Positions 33,602 to 43,797 of a stretch of 64,000 bases of DNA are shown one piece after another. The stretch is from Alentia gelatinosa (lineage: Eukaryota > Annelida > Polychaeta > Phyllodocida > Polynoidae): positions 28,187,970 to 28,251,969 of the forward strand of contig OX465589.1 in NCBI GenBank assembly GCA_950022655.1, written 5' to 3'. Both the position numbers and the translations under genes were made by a program. Each line of letters starts with the position of its first letter. Position 1 is the stretch's first letter. The notes under the pieces are model-generated. The model saw only the letters and a program-made list of their open reading frames with translations. It ran no database searches and was not told the origin of the DNA.

Positions 33602-34324
33602 GTGTTTCAGGAATCGGTCCGAGAATCCCTCTCAAAGATGCCGAAATCTGGATCGAAATCGAAGGAAGCCAAGAAAGGAAAAAAGCAGGCTGATCCGGAA
33701 AGCGATTCTGTCATAGAAGATGATCGCATAAGCGCCCTAAACAAAAAGTTTGATGGACTTAAAAAGGCGCTCGATACAATCATGGAGAGGCTGCCAGGCA
33801 CCCCCAGCACAACGGTCGAGAACACTGGGAATACGCAATCTTCGGCCAAGAAAAATGCAGATGGGGGATCAGCACATGCCGGGCATGTAATGCCAAGCCA
33901 AGAAACACCCTCCACGGCCGTCTCAGAGGATGCACAGATTTAACAACAGATCTGTGCAGCAGCAACCACGCCATCGCCGTCGACGTCCGCGACCCTGGGA
34001 GCAAGCGCGGGAACGGCGCCCTCTACACTGGCCACCAACTACGCGGCGGGCCACTACGCGGGGGCATCGCAGGCGGCCGCAGCGGGCTCCAGCCTGGCGG
34101 GAGCTGTCCACACTCTCCGGGCACAGGCGGTGCCGGGCAACTCGTTCCTGAGGCCTGCGATCTACGACGATACAGTCAAGGCTTGGGTTAGGGGCATCCT
34201 CGACTCGGCTGCCTCGAAACTCGAACCCGGTAAGGCTGGATTCTTTCCCCACCTATATGTATTTCGAGGCCCAGACAGAAGTCGCACGAGGCTTAATGAA
34301 CTCACCTTGGCGGAATATGCGTAG
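33602..34324 (+). pseudogene. Ngaro gag-like ORF (broken)
   Basis: The likely start is ATG at 33638 (MPKSGSKSKEAKKGKKQ), giving a lysine-rich basic N-terminus and a short coiled coil (ISALNKKFDGLKKALDTIMER). The frame stops at 33941-33943. A second stretch, 34130-34324, in another frame, reads FLRPAIYDDTVKAWVRGIL, then FFPHLYVFRGPDRSRTRL, which looks like the gag core. An upstream in-frame ATG-like start at 33602 is less likely because it overlaps the end of A1. No zinc finger is retained. Confidence 0.6.
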
Positions 34325-34664
34325 GCCTCCCGCCGCAACAAGGCCTACTGCACCCGCGCCTCTGTAGGCCTACTCAGAAGCGCCCGTAAATGATGGTTTC
34401 ATTGATGTTGATGTTGTTATTGATACGAGTCACGATGTTGTGTTAGACTCGGACTGTTGTTTAGATGATCATGTGAATGTAAATACAGGCCACGTGCGCA
34501 CTGTAGTTCGCGGCACCATGCTGGATGGCGCCACCGCTTGCAATGAAACGGCCGCATCTGAGACAGCGGTTCCTCGGGTTGCGCCCCTACGCTGTATTCG
34601 CGGCCGTTGTTCGCACTACCTGGCCCCACGTTGATACAGGAGCCTCGAGGGGCCTCGAGGGCAG

Positions 34665-35528
34665 ATGGCAGATGATACCTGCAGATGGCCGCTCCAACTA
34701 CGCGGGCGCCCGTATCCCCGTCGCCTCGTGACTCAATGTGGCGCGTGGCGCCATGCTCTCCGCGGCTACCACGATGAAAAAATGGTCGACTTCCTGGCCT
34801 ACGGCTGGCCGTTGGGATACACGGCCGACTCCCCCCCGGTTCCAACGGAGGACAACCACGCATCAGCTAGGAACTTTGGTGCTCACGTTCAAGCATATCT
34901 CGATGAGGAGCGCCTGGAGGGGGCCATCGTCGGACCGTTTGAGACCCCCCCTTTCACACCATGGTGTGCAGTCTCCCCCCTAATGACCCGGCCAAAGAGG
35001 GGGTCATGTAAACGCAGGGTCATAGTGGACATGTCCTTCCCCCCTGGGGGGGGTCAACGCCGGCATCGCTCTGGGAGACCACCTCCCCTACGCAATCGCA
35101 TGTACACTCCCTACTATTGCTGACCTAGCTCGTCGCGTCCACAATATCGGCGGGGGGGCATGGATATGGAAAGCGGATCTCGCTTACGCGATCTTCCCCT
35201 CCAGGTGGTCAAGTTCGAATCCAGATACTACGTGGACGTCTGCTGTCCCTTCTGTGTCCGCCTCTCCGCGTCAGCGTGCCAGCAGGTCACGAGGGCGGTC
35301 GCGTATCTCCTGGGCGCGTGCGGCTACCACGCCCTCGCGTATATTGACGACTTCGCGGGCGCAGAGTCCACCTACCACGCAGCCTTTGAGGCATATGACA
35401 AGTTCCAGCATCTGGCCGTCGACCTCGGCTTGGTCCTCGCCCCCGGCAAGTGCGAGCCTCCCGCCCGCCGAGTCGAGTGGTTAGGCATAGATGTAGACAC
35501 GGTGGCCATGACCCTCAAGATACCTTAG
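34665..35528 (+). pseudogene. Ngaro reverse transcriptase (three frames)
   Basis: Frame 1 (34665-35123) carries the N-terminal RT region: WPLGYTADSPPVPTEDNHAS, the helix LDEERLEGAIVGPFETPPF, and the KRRVIVDMSFPPGG strand. A G-run at 35045-35053 shifts coding to a frame reading VNAGIALGDHLPYAIACTLP and then the motif-A block WKADLAYAIFPSRW (about 35160-35205). A second shift returns to 35160-35528 with the catalytic YIDDF box (ALAYIDDFAGAES) and the thumb (VEWLGIDVDTVAMTL). DIRS/Ngaro RTs have this compact layout. Confidence 0.87.
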
Positions 35529-35529
35529 G

Positions 35530-36115
35530 ACGTGGTGCGGGACATGGAGGCATGTCTTGGGCACACCTGCAGTCCCTCCTGGGCCGCCTCCTATACGTCT
35601 CGCGATGCGTCTCGCAGGCACGCAAATTCATCACCAGGGCCCTCGCTTTCTTGGCACAAATACCCGAGGTCGGCAGAGCAGTGATCCCGGCCCCGGTTAA
35701 GGCCGACCTCGCTTGGTTCGTGCAATATGCCCGCGAGGCAAACGGGGTCGTCCTGGTCGCTCCTGCCCTCAAGCCCTACCCAATCGGCGTGTCCAGCGAA
35801 GGGGGCGTGGCGAGGGGCGTTGCCCCCACGGAAGCAGTCACTCAGGACATCAACGCGATTATCAAATACTACGTGTCCGGAGCACGGGGCCACGCTGTCG
35901 CCATCCTCCAGGCGATCGCCACCCTCACCCCGAGGGCCCCCCGCGGCACCCGCGTGGTAGTATACACAGGAGGAGAGGCACCCTTGGACGCCCTCGCTAC
36001 CGGCCGCACCCCGGACCCCTGTACGTGGAGGTCGGACGACGCCTCTGGCTCGTGGCTGCCCTTGGGGACTGCGACCTCCAATTTGCTCCGGAAGAGGGCC
36101 GCCCCCAGGAGCTAG
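35530..36115 (+). pseudogene. Ngaro RNase H-like domain, catalytic residues degraded
   Basis: From 35553 the frame reads MSWAHLQSLLGRLLYVSRCV, then IPAPVKADLAWFVQYA, the usual connection after RT. The RNase H core follows: PYPIGVSSEGG, DINAIIKYYVSG, RGTRVVVYTGGEAPLDALATG. Where family members normally carry the acidic residues after the first and last strands (DAS and TDN type blocks), this copy has SSEGG and TGGEA, so the catalytic set appears incomplete (inference from family knowledge). A frame change near 36040 moves coding to the recombinase frame. Confidence 0.72.
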
Positions 36116-37120
36116 ACCCATCCTACCCCCGCCATGACTGCACCCCTGTGTGCGACCTTGACCAACTCCTATCGTCTGATTTTGGGCGACGGGTCAAAGC
36201 TCCATGCCCAGATGCTGCGGTCGCTGGCGATGGCTGCACTCCGTCCACCCGCCGCAACCACGCGATTCAAGCCGAGGTCTACGTCTGGTTCTCGGTCCTG
36301 GCGTCGACACCTCCTCTCTTCCCCTCCATCGGCCACACGGCAAGATACACCCAGGCGCTCGCTAACCACTTCAAGTCGCCATCATCGGTCGCTAATTATC
36401 TCTCGGGGGGACGTCCCTGGATTAGGACCCACAGGGGGGACCCGTCAGCTTTCCTCCAGGAGGAGGTAGCAGCGGTCCTCCGGGCAGTCCGCCGTCTGTC
36501 GACCCACACTCCCTCCCCCGTTCCTCCGGTGCGCTTAAGGGAACTCAGGATCATTCTCAACTACTTGTCCAGGGCAGGACCCGCATCCCTCGCCCTCAGA
36601 GCCGCCCTCGCGCTCTCATATTTCACATTTCTCTGGGTCTCGAACCTCCTGGCCCCCTCCATAGTGTTGTGGGGCGGCCCTCATACCCTCACACGGGGAG
36701 ACCTCCAAGTTTTGCCGACTGCACTTCGCGTGGTCATCAGGTTCAGCTTCTGCTCCGCCCCTCGTCATCACCCTACCGCGGCTCGATGACCCGACGGTCT
36801 GTCCAGTCGCAATCTACCAAGATTACGTCGCGGCCTACCCGTCGCCCTCCACCACCACGGTCTTCACTACTCCCTCAGGCCTCCCCCTCACCTCTCGGCC
36901 GTTGTTCTGCGCGATGCGCGCGGCCCTCGCAGCCGTCGCATTTCCTTTGGCCGAGAGGGTCACACTTCACTCTCTAAGGCGAGGTGCGGTGCACGATGCC
37001 GTGCATGCAGGGGCCTCGGAGGGGGAGATTCGAGCACAAGGCGCTTGGAAATCCGCCTCGGGCATTATGCCCTACCTACCCTGCCCGGGAGGGAAGTCGT
37101 CCCCCTCCCGGTATTTCTAA
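36041..37120 (+). pseudogene. Ngaro tyrosine recombinase, two frames, one catalytic Arg lost
   Basis: The first frame (to 36789) holds an N-terminal SAM-like DNA-binding region (IQAEVYVWFSVLASTPP, then YTQALANHFKSPSSVANYL) and the start of the catalytic domain (LRAALALSYFTFLWVSNLLA). In the family the residue before VSN is the first catalytic Arg; here it is Trp (TGG), one C-to-T step from CGG. After a frame change the second part (36902-37120) keeps TLHSLRRGAVHDA (HxxR), GAWKS and the nucleophile Tyr in GIMPYLP. The enzyme integrates the circular DNA form. Confidence 0.87.
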
Positions 37121-37134
37121 TTGGCATTGGCCTT

Positions 37135-37288
37135 TTTATATTATGCCATAGGCATTTCACCAATTTTCACTTTTCTATGCCTTATCAGCAATGTATAATT
37201 ATGCCCGTTGGCATATCATAAGACCCGTGAGTCTTTTTCTCAAAGTTAATAAACATTAATTCTCTCCAAATGTTGTCATCGTGTAATT
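37135..37288 (+). repeat. Ngaro repeat B1
   Basis: 154 bp from TTTATATTATGCCATAGGC to CATCGTGTAATT, matching B2 (37542-37695) with about four differences. It contains AATAAA near 37247. It ends directly at the start of A2; the shared ATT at the junction is the likely crossover spacer. Confidence 0.9.
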
Positions 37289-37496
37289 GAGGACAATTAA
37301 GAATTGTTTATAATTACTGGACAGACATTTCGGGCCACGCCCCCTTTTTATACCCACAGTTTACAACTATCACAACAGATGGCGCAGTCGACAACGCTAA
37401 ACGCCAACGACGCGAGAGGGCGCCCGCTGTCGTGACCTCGTTACTACTACAGAGGGCGCGTCATCAGTCTCCAGAAATCTTCCAACAGCTTTAAAC
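37286..37496 (+). repeat. Ngaro repeat A2 (full length)
   Basis: Contains the tip ATTGAGGACAATT, then about 70 bp absent from A1 with CCCCCTTTTTATACCCAC, then the 119-bp core shared with A1. Confidence 0.9.
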
Positions 37497-37541
37497 CCGC
37501 CCACCCACACCTTTAAACAAATACTACGTATTGAAAGACTC

Positions 37542-37695
37542 TTTATATTATGCCATAGGCATTTCACCAATTTTCACTTTTCTATGCCTCATCGGCAATG
37601 TATAATTATGCCCGTTGGCATATCATAAAACCCGTGAGTCTTTTTCTCAAAGTTAATAAACATTAATTCTCTCCAAATGTTGTCATCGTGTAATT
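37542..37695 (+). repeat. Ngaro repeat B2
   Basis: Second copy of B, separated from the A2 core by 45 bp. It forms the right boundary of the element at GTGTAATT before ATTTAAATCCC. Confidence 0.9.
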
Positions 37696-38217
37696 ATTTA
37701 AATCCCTTTTTAAATATCTTACCACTCCTGCTAATTTTCTATCTACTGATAAAAAATTATTTGCCCAAACCTCTCGATACTTATATTCATGATATCTGAC
37801 AGTCCTAAGATGTTAGTTTTAGGAGTGGTGATATTAGGAATGCTTCGTTAAGATGGCTATTGTTAAGATGGCTAGGGCTACCCAAACTAACTGCCTGCAA
37901 AAAATCCTTAGATTACTGGGGCCCTCACTTGTAGAATTTGTTACCCTACGAAATACGATGTATCGACTCTTATTGTAGCTTCAAAACTTTTCTAAAGACC
38001 CGGCTGACAGCCTGTGTTCCATAGACTTACGCTTATGTACCGTATATTGATCTCCTATTATCTGTGATGAATACTCTTACTGTTCACTCATTATTTATTC
38101 TACGAAACTGATTTATAATTGGGACTTCACAGTGCCTACTTGTACGATTGGTAGTGGAAAACTGTTTGTCTGTATATACGTTGTGATAATACTATCGAAT
38201 TGTGAGAACCAAGAGAA

Positions 38218-38312
38218 ATGAAATGATCGTAACACTACTGACCTTGCATTAAAACCAACTGTCATTATCTGAACATTGGCCAGCTTCGATAAAAGTTTAG
38301 GAAAAAGGCATC
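38218..38312 (+). repeat. ~95-bp direct repeat, right copy (partner at 33001)
   Basis: Partner of the repeat at 33001, located about 520 bp beyond the Ngaro-type element and 270 bp before exon 3 of gene A. Both copies are followed by an A-rich GG-AAAAAGGCA stretch. Confidence 0.75.
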
Positions 38313-38580
38313 TCCATGGAAAATAAAATGAAACCCTTGAAAACATATCTTGTGATTTTGCTAGGGTTTGGGGTGGCGGCACCATCCTTCCAGTTTTAAA
38401 GCTCGGAAATCTATGAAATATCAATTTAGCATTGGAGTGAAGAAGATAGCTAGGCTAAAAGAGGAGATGGTCTTTCATCATTATTTTAAACAAATATTGG
38501 TCAACTAAAGAATGATGGTGGTTGTAACTTGAAGAGAAAATCTGATAATAGGTTCCGATTCTTTTTACAATCACCTACAG

Positions 38581-38709
38581 GAACAGCTTATTGGGCACTT
38601 CATGAGACTGATTACTACAACGGAAACATGGTCTTTCTGCACCCTGGAGAGTACAACAGTAGCCGTCTAGAGGAGATAGGTCTGAATTTTGTCGTACGAT
38701 CTTGCCGCC
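38581..38709 (+). CDS. Gene A exon 3: Greek-key-like motif 2
   Basis: Preceded by a polypyrimidine tract and CACCTACAG, followed by GTAAGT; 129 nt, phase 1 both sides. It begins GTAYWALHETDYYNG, with H63, Y68 and G70 filling the aromatic-x4-aromatic-x-Gly pattern. It ends LNFVVRSCRL with a Ser two residues before the end, as in a closing Greek-key strand. Together with exon 2 it would make one two-motif crystallin-type domain. Binding of calcium cannot be inferred, since the usual D/N-x-x-S box is not evident. Confidence 0.75.
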
Positions 38710-39033
38710 GTAAGTATTTCTTTCAAGACTTTCAAAGACTTTCAAAGGTCCTCATTCAGAACCTATAGTTTTATGTGCTCTTTCTTCTGCTGTTTCTGAC
38801 ATAAAGAATCTTTAGGGTTTTGACGAGATAGGGTTAGCTTAGTACATCATATCAGTAAATCAAATAGCAAATCCCGGCTGTTCATAATGCCTGAGCCGCT
38901 AGCGGTAAATAATAGCGTGCCAAACTTTCACCACTAGGTGTCCAAATCCCTTTGATAAATTGTTGGCAACAATAGTCAAATTACTGCAGCCTACAGTTTC
39001 TGTTTAGTTTTTTATTTGTTTGTTTTATTTGTT

Positions 39034-39061
39034 ATATATATATATATATATATATATATAA
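39034..39061. repeat. (TA)n microsatellite in intron 3
   Basis: An uninterrupted alternating TA run of about 14 units. Confidence 0.9.
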
Positions 39062-40140
39062 CGAGCTTTGCTCTTCTTTATTCAAGATACGAAATCATCC
39101 TGTGATGTGCTAATACATGTGCTCAGTCCCTCGTAGAACGATGGAATATCCTTAGGCAACACATGGGCAATCCATCGCTGAACAATAGATAGAAATCAGA
39201 TATGATACATGTGAGCAGATCCATCGTTGAACAATGATAACTTGAACTAGATTTGTTCATCTTTCCCACTAGGGGAGTTCTTCCAATTGAACAATTTCAT
39301 TAGTTACACAAGACTCCAAAAACAGTAGTACCAGTGCAAGGTGTGGTAATGATAATGATAATAAGAGGTTTATAATCGAGATATGCGTAAAACATGAATA
39401 TAATCAGGAAACACTAATAAAAGTGTCCATAGATAGTTTTGATGTACAAAATACAAGCGAGAACTACCTCACGACAAAGTACACCACTTAATCGTCATCC
39501 CCTGCTATAATTGCTCATATGGGGTAGCCCTGGTTCTTTGAGAAATGCAGTTCTGGTAGTCCAATAAATCATAAGTCTAACCACAAATCCATGTACAAAT
39601 ACAATTCCAATGAACATTACACATACAGAAATAAGTAAAAAGAAAAAAAAAGAAAAAAAGAGGAAGATTGTCACCGCCCTCTTTATTGACAAGTTATCTT
39701 CCCTCACACCAACTATGTTAATGTTGAAACTATGTACCAAATTACGTCAATAAAGGAAAGTTTATATTAAAAAAAAAGGAATTAAAAAAAAGAAGAAGAA
39801 GCAAATACATGGAGAAGCAAATACAAGTTTCTCTTTTGAACTCGTTCAAAGTCATTGCTCATTATTGTTCTTCAGTGAGTTTATCCCACAAGATAACACA
39901 AAGAGATGTTATAGACATCTACGTTTATGGATAATTGGTCAAAAATATTGCATCATGTTGTTTTTTATATCTATCTTGAAATTAGGAAATAGAATACATT
40001 GCTCTCCTATGTGATTATTATTATCTGGATTTCCATTATTAGTCATGGATACTATCCATGAAACAAGCCTTTCCGGCATCACGATTGCTATAATGTTTTC
40101 GGTCTCAGAAACTCATTTCTTTCCACTTGCTATCCTTCAG

Positions 40141-40749
40141 TTACAAACCCTGCCGATATCACCCCTGAGTGTAGCTTTCCAAGTGGAAGGCTCCAATTAA
40201 ACAACACAGAGGTAACTGTATTTCACAGAGGTGACAAAACAGTGTGGTTCCTTCTCAATGACCATAACTACAGCAGCGAGTGGACCTACCAGCAACACAA
40301 TCTCTCTACCCATATTGATTTGCTGAGTGACGCCGATTTGGAATTATTCACGATTTACAATCCGGAGGTTTACTACCTGGAGACAGATGTCTCGTTTGAT
40401 GTCCGCCTCAGCCCCAGGCATGGCCGCGAGAGTTTCCTGACCATCAGGAAAAGTAATGGCATGTGCAAGAATATCACTGTTCGTGAAACATCTCCAGGGC
40501 TGGTCAGGCTTTACTTCGGGGCTGATTTGAGGGTTGAATGTGAAGGAGTGGAAGTTACAAATTCAGAATGTGTCAGTGATGGAGACCATGCATTCTCAGG
40601 CACAGAGCGCGCATACAATTCTGACATTCTCAAAACAATTGTCTTCAACCCAGCTACTAGCAATGGAGCCATCAAGGACAGTCTCACCTGGTCTGGATCT
40701 AGATATTGTGTTTGGATGCGTATAGCCTCCAAGTGCAGTCTTTTCATTG
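40141..40749 (+). CDS. Gene A exon 4: large central region of unknown fold
   Basis: Preceded by TGCTATCCTTCAG and followed by GTATAT; 609 nt, phase 1 both sides, open through 203 codons. I do not recognise a named domain. It contains six cysteines (in PEC, MCK, VEC, SEC, RYC and SKC contexts), several N-linked glycosylation sequons (LNNT, NYSS, NLST, KNIT), and an early segment VWFLLNDHNYSSEW. That segment is reminiscent of the openings of exons 2 and 3 but lacks the key Gly. Beta-strand-rich character and spaced cysteines suit an extracellular domain. Confidence 0.75.
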
Positions 40750-41362
40750 GTATATATATTTTCTGATTTCTTAAAAATCATTTATTTATTTGTAATCATA
40801 TGAATGAACAAGTCAACGAGTCTATAGACTTTTAATGATACATAGCTATTCTTTTCGTCTAGACTGCTTTTTATTACTTGAATTTATAAGGTGTTCATAG
40901 CAATATCACACTAAAATGTTGTATGGCTTGACTTAGCAATAATGATAAAATGATTAAATGATAAGCAATAATCTTAAAATCTGGTAAAGAATTTATTTCT
41001 GAATTGACATCCTAGGTATCAGGGCCAATGTCACAAATGAGATCAGATTACATCAAGGCTGTGTGGGTGTTGTCTTTAGCCTATGGCACAAAAGCACTGC
41101 AGATGAGAATAAATTGTCTATGAGTTTTCTACATAGCCTCATCTTGTCTCACTAAGTATGAGAATTCCTTGTGGGAACCATTTATGAACTGTCACTTGTC
41201 AATAGATATTAAGATGCGTACGGACATGATAGGATTTGGACGGTAAATGATTCACCTGAAGATAATCAGTGTCAGTGATGAACAAGGTTTTTAGATGAGA
41301 CATCCAAAAGATATAAGAATCACAAAATTATGGTGTTTACTGAAACGAAACTTTTCTTTCAG

Positions 41363-41392
41363 ATGCTGAATTTGTAAGGACGGGGTTTGAAG
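41363..41392 (+). CDS. Gene A exon 5: 30-nt micro-exon
   Basis: Preceded by AACTTTTCTTTCAG and followed by GTGAGT. It adds ten codons (DAEFVRTGFE plus split Gly), phase 1 both sides, so it can be skipped without changing the frame. Support comes from the two consensus splice sites and phase agreement only. Confidence 0.62.
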
Positions 41393-41421
41393 GTGAGTTT
41401 TTTATATCATGGGAGAACTAT

Positions 41422-41548
41422 GTAATTATACTTGTATGGAATGATTACCAACTTTTCGATCAGTGTGAATACCCACCGACATCGGATATGGAGGTGGGTA
41501 TTTATACCGATCTAAAAGAGGTAATCATGGAATACAGGTATAATCACA
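41422..41548. mobile_element. ~127-bp foldback (MITE-like) sequence in intron 5
   Basis: The left arm GTAATTATACTTGTATGG continues through TGATTACC to AATACCCACC. It pairs with the right arm GGTGGGTATT through GGTAATCA to TATAATCAC. Arms are about 55 bp with roughly 80 percent pairing around a 14-nt loop. It starts only about 30 bp after exon 5. It is most simply a MITE; a processed hairpin RNA is an alternative. Confidence 0.6.
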
Positions 41549-41875
41549 TTGTTCTTCTATTATTATATGCCTTAAACTGTCCCTATATATTTTAATTTTA
41601 CAGTATATAGCCGTTAATGGCACTGCCACTATATGCAGTTTATGACCAAAGGTGCCCCTTACAAGAATTTATCAACTTCCACACTGTGCCGTTCCGGTTT
41701 ATTCTTTCCCGATGGTTGCTCGAGTGGTGCAGTGTGCAGCAATTCCTGATGTATACTGTCTCTGCTGAGGTTAGGTTCGCTCAATCTTACCACTATTGAG
41801 AGACTATGGAATGGAGAGTGTGTAGCCCCATATACTTATAAATATATACCCGTCTTAAAAGCCTATCTATATCAT

Positions 41876-41950
41876 GGGTGGTGGTGTGGTAGTTAGACCG
41901 TTCGTTTTGTGATCCAGGTGGCAGGGGTTTGATCCCCGGCCGCGCCAGAC
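41876..41950 (+). mobile_element. tRNA-derived SINE head or tRNA pseudogene
   Basis: The stretch GGTGTGGTAGTTAGACC fits an A box region and GGGGTTTGATCCCC a T-arm/B box. CGTTTTGTGATCCAGG lies between in the anticodon-arm position. Length of about 72 bp is tRNA-like and it is followed by a T- and A-rich tail. Acceptor stem pairing is partial, so a functional tRNA is unlikely. Confidence 0.55.
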
Positions 41951-42494
41951 TGTTTTCTTGTTTTTCTTTTTAGATAAAAAATACAAAAACATATTTTAAA
42001 AGCTAAGCTGAATTATATTAGTTTTATGAATGAAGATGTGTCCTTTGCTGTTTGTTCACATTTAGACGCTTTGTATTCATTTTGCAGGATCTCTTCCACT
42101 ACTGTGATAAAGGCACTGACTCTAAGTGTCCATAATATTAGTTATGTTGCTTTTCATGATGATTCCTTTTATATATCGGAGTAATTCTTTAATTGGTATT
42201 TGGATTCTGTATTTCAATGTCCTACATGCTGTAGTTCACAATAACTGGCCACTAAATAATGCTGTAATCGAATCGATGACATCCATCTGCCATTTTTGAA
42301 TTTTCCACCACCCCTTTTCTGTCAAACTCTCGTCCAATCAGATTGCGTTAATTCACGTTGAAAGCACTCCATATGGCCTATCCAAAGGCGAGCCGTACAA
42401 GAAATTATGGAGGACCTTGCTTGTATGATAAGAATACTAGACCCATAGCAGCAGTCCGTATTCGTAGTGAGTTTGTGAATAGGTATATGATAAT

Positions 42495-43150
42495 CCTATA
42501 TATACCTATGAGCGAACACTCTATGATTACATAACGCTGCTGGGGGTGGAATAACTTGCGTATACTGCCCTAGTTTGATGTTTACTGCCACAGGTTGACA
42601 CGTGACCAAAAGCTATGATCGGTGATTTTAGAAATGGCGGATATTACCGATTCAGGCCTTAGAAGGTGGTTTGAAAGCTACCCATAGTAGCAAAGTGTTT
42701 GTAACAACTAAGTATCGAGGTATATCATGTTGGACATTAATGCAAACGATTTAGATAATAGTAATAATCGTCGAGGGCACAATCAGTGTGGTTTAGAAGC
42801 CTGCAAAATGTAAGCATACTACATCGATGCAGCTATGATGTCGCTGTGATGTTGTTGCATAGCAGCCTGCGTAGCAACCTGTATAGATGCTAAGAAATCA
42901 GCAGGAAACCAGAGGGACGAAACCATGTCAGTTGTAGTTATTCATAAGACTGGTCATGGCTTCTTGGACTATCATAGGTAAAGAAATCTCCATATTTATC
43001 GATATTTGAAGGTATAAAGTAATAGGGGACCCAAGTACTAGTGAAAGAAAGTCAAAGCTACTCGGTAAGGCTTGGATAAGTTACTGCTTTGGGCAGTAAT
43101 TTTTGAAAAAATTTGACTTTCTTTCACCGGAACTAAGTTTCCCTCTAATA
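42495..43150. mobile_element. Foldback/Helitron-like element, copy 1 (intron 5 of gene A)
   Basis: Starts TCCTATATATACCTATGAGC and ends GTTTCCCTCTAA. Both ends, plus GCTGCTGGGGGTGGAATAAC near the left, are shared with the copy in the LINE at 46354. The last ~130 bp form an inverted repeat around TTACTGC...GGGCAGTAA. The boundaries TC...CTAA between A and T fit a Helitron, whereas 7-bp flanking similarity (GATAATC / AATAGTC) fits a DNA transposon. No coding capacity. Confidence 0.72.
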
Positions 43151-43797
43151 GTCTTTTGCAACTGTGAGCTCGCTCAGCACAACATAAATCATGAGGGAAT
43201 CTTTACTTTGTCTTGAAATTCCCGCAGCATAATCACGGTTTCTAATCACTCCTCACCTGCCAGTAACCACCATTTAGGAAATGTTTTATAGACACTTATA
43301 CACAGATATAACAGCCATAATCAAAGAAAACATCCAATTGGTGAGCGATGCAGTAGCTTGTGCACATCATCGTCATCGCTGCAAATATTTTCAATTTTCA
43401 ACTACCCTATTGACCTATTTGTCTAACCTTGTCATTAATAGTGACCGTTTTGGTGATCATTCGAAACAAAGTGAGCTCGCTATGATCATAACTACGTAAC
43501 GCTAAACAGTGGTCAAGCGGTCACTACATCTTTTCCAGCAGCCATGTTTTCAAATCGTAGGCATTTGTTTATGCAACGTTGACATAAAACCACACAGGGT
43601 TGTCAAGCTAAAATACTCTGAGCTTCTTACTCATTGCACTTTTCTGGCAGGGGTCCGCTTATGATACCAAGTGTTCTAAATAATCCTCTATAAGAATGTC
43701 TCATTCGAAGAAAATGGTTCAACGTAACATGCAATGAACAATCTATAGAATCTCATATATCTATCTATATGTTTATTCATTTGTATCTCTATTTCAG

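Larger units (their letters stand above)
33449..37695 (+). mobile_element. Ngaro/DIRS-type tyrosine-recombinase retroelement with split direct repeats
   Basis: About 4.25 kb, in intron 2 of gene A. Layout: A1 (33449-33601), gag-like ORF, RT, RNase H, tyrosine recombinase, B1 (37135-37288), A2 (37286-37496), B2 (37542-37695). This A1-ORFs-B1-A2-B2 arrangement is the signature of Ngaro-like elements, which replicate through a circular intermediate and insert by site-specific recombination without target duplication. Coding is broken by at least four frame changes. The interior is far richer in G+C and CpG than the surrounding intron. Confidence 0.9.

Noticed and set aside
35591..36121. Long minus-strand open frame opposite the Ngaro RNase H/recombinase region
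   Set aside because: It is an antisense shadow in GC-rich coding DNA; the plus-strand frames carry the recognisable motifs.
41876..41950. Functional tRNA gene (Thr-like anticodon loop)
   Set aside because: Acceptor and anticodon stems pair only partly and an A/T-rich tail follows, which fits a SINE or pseudogene better.
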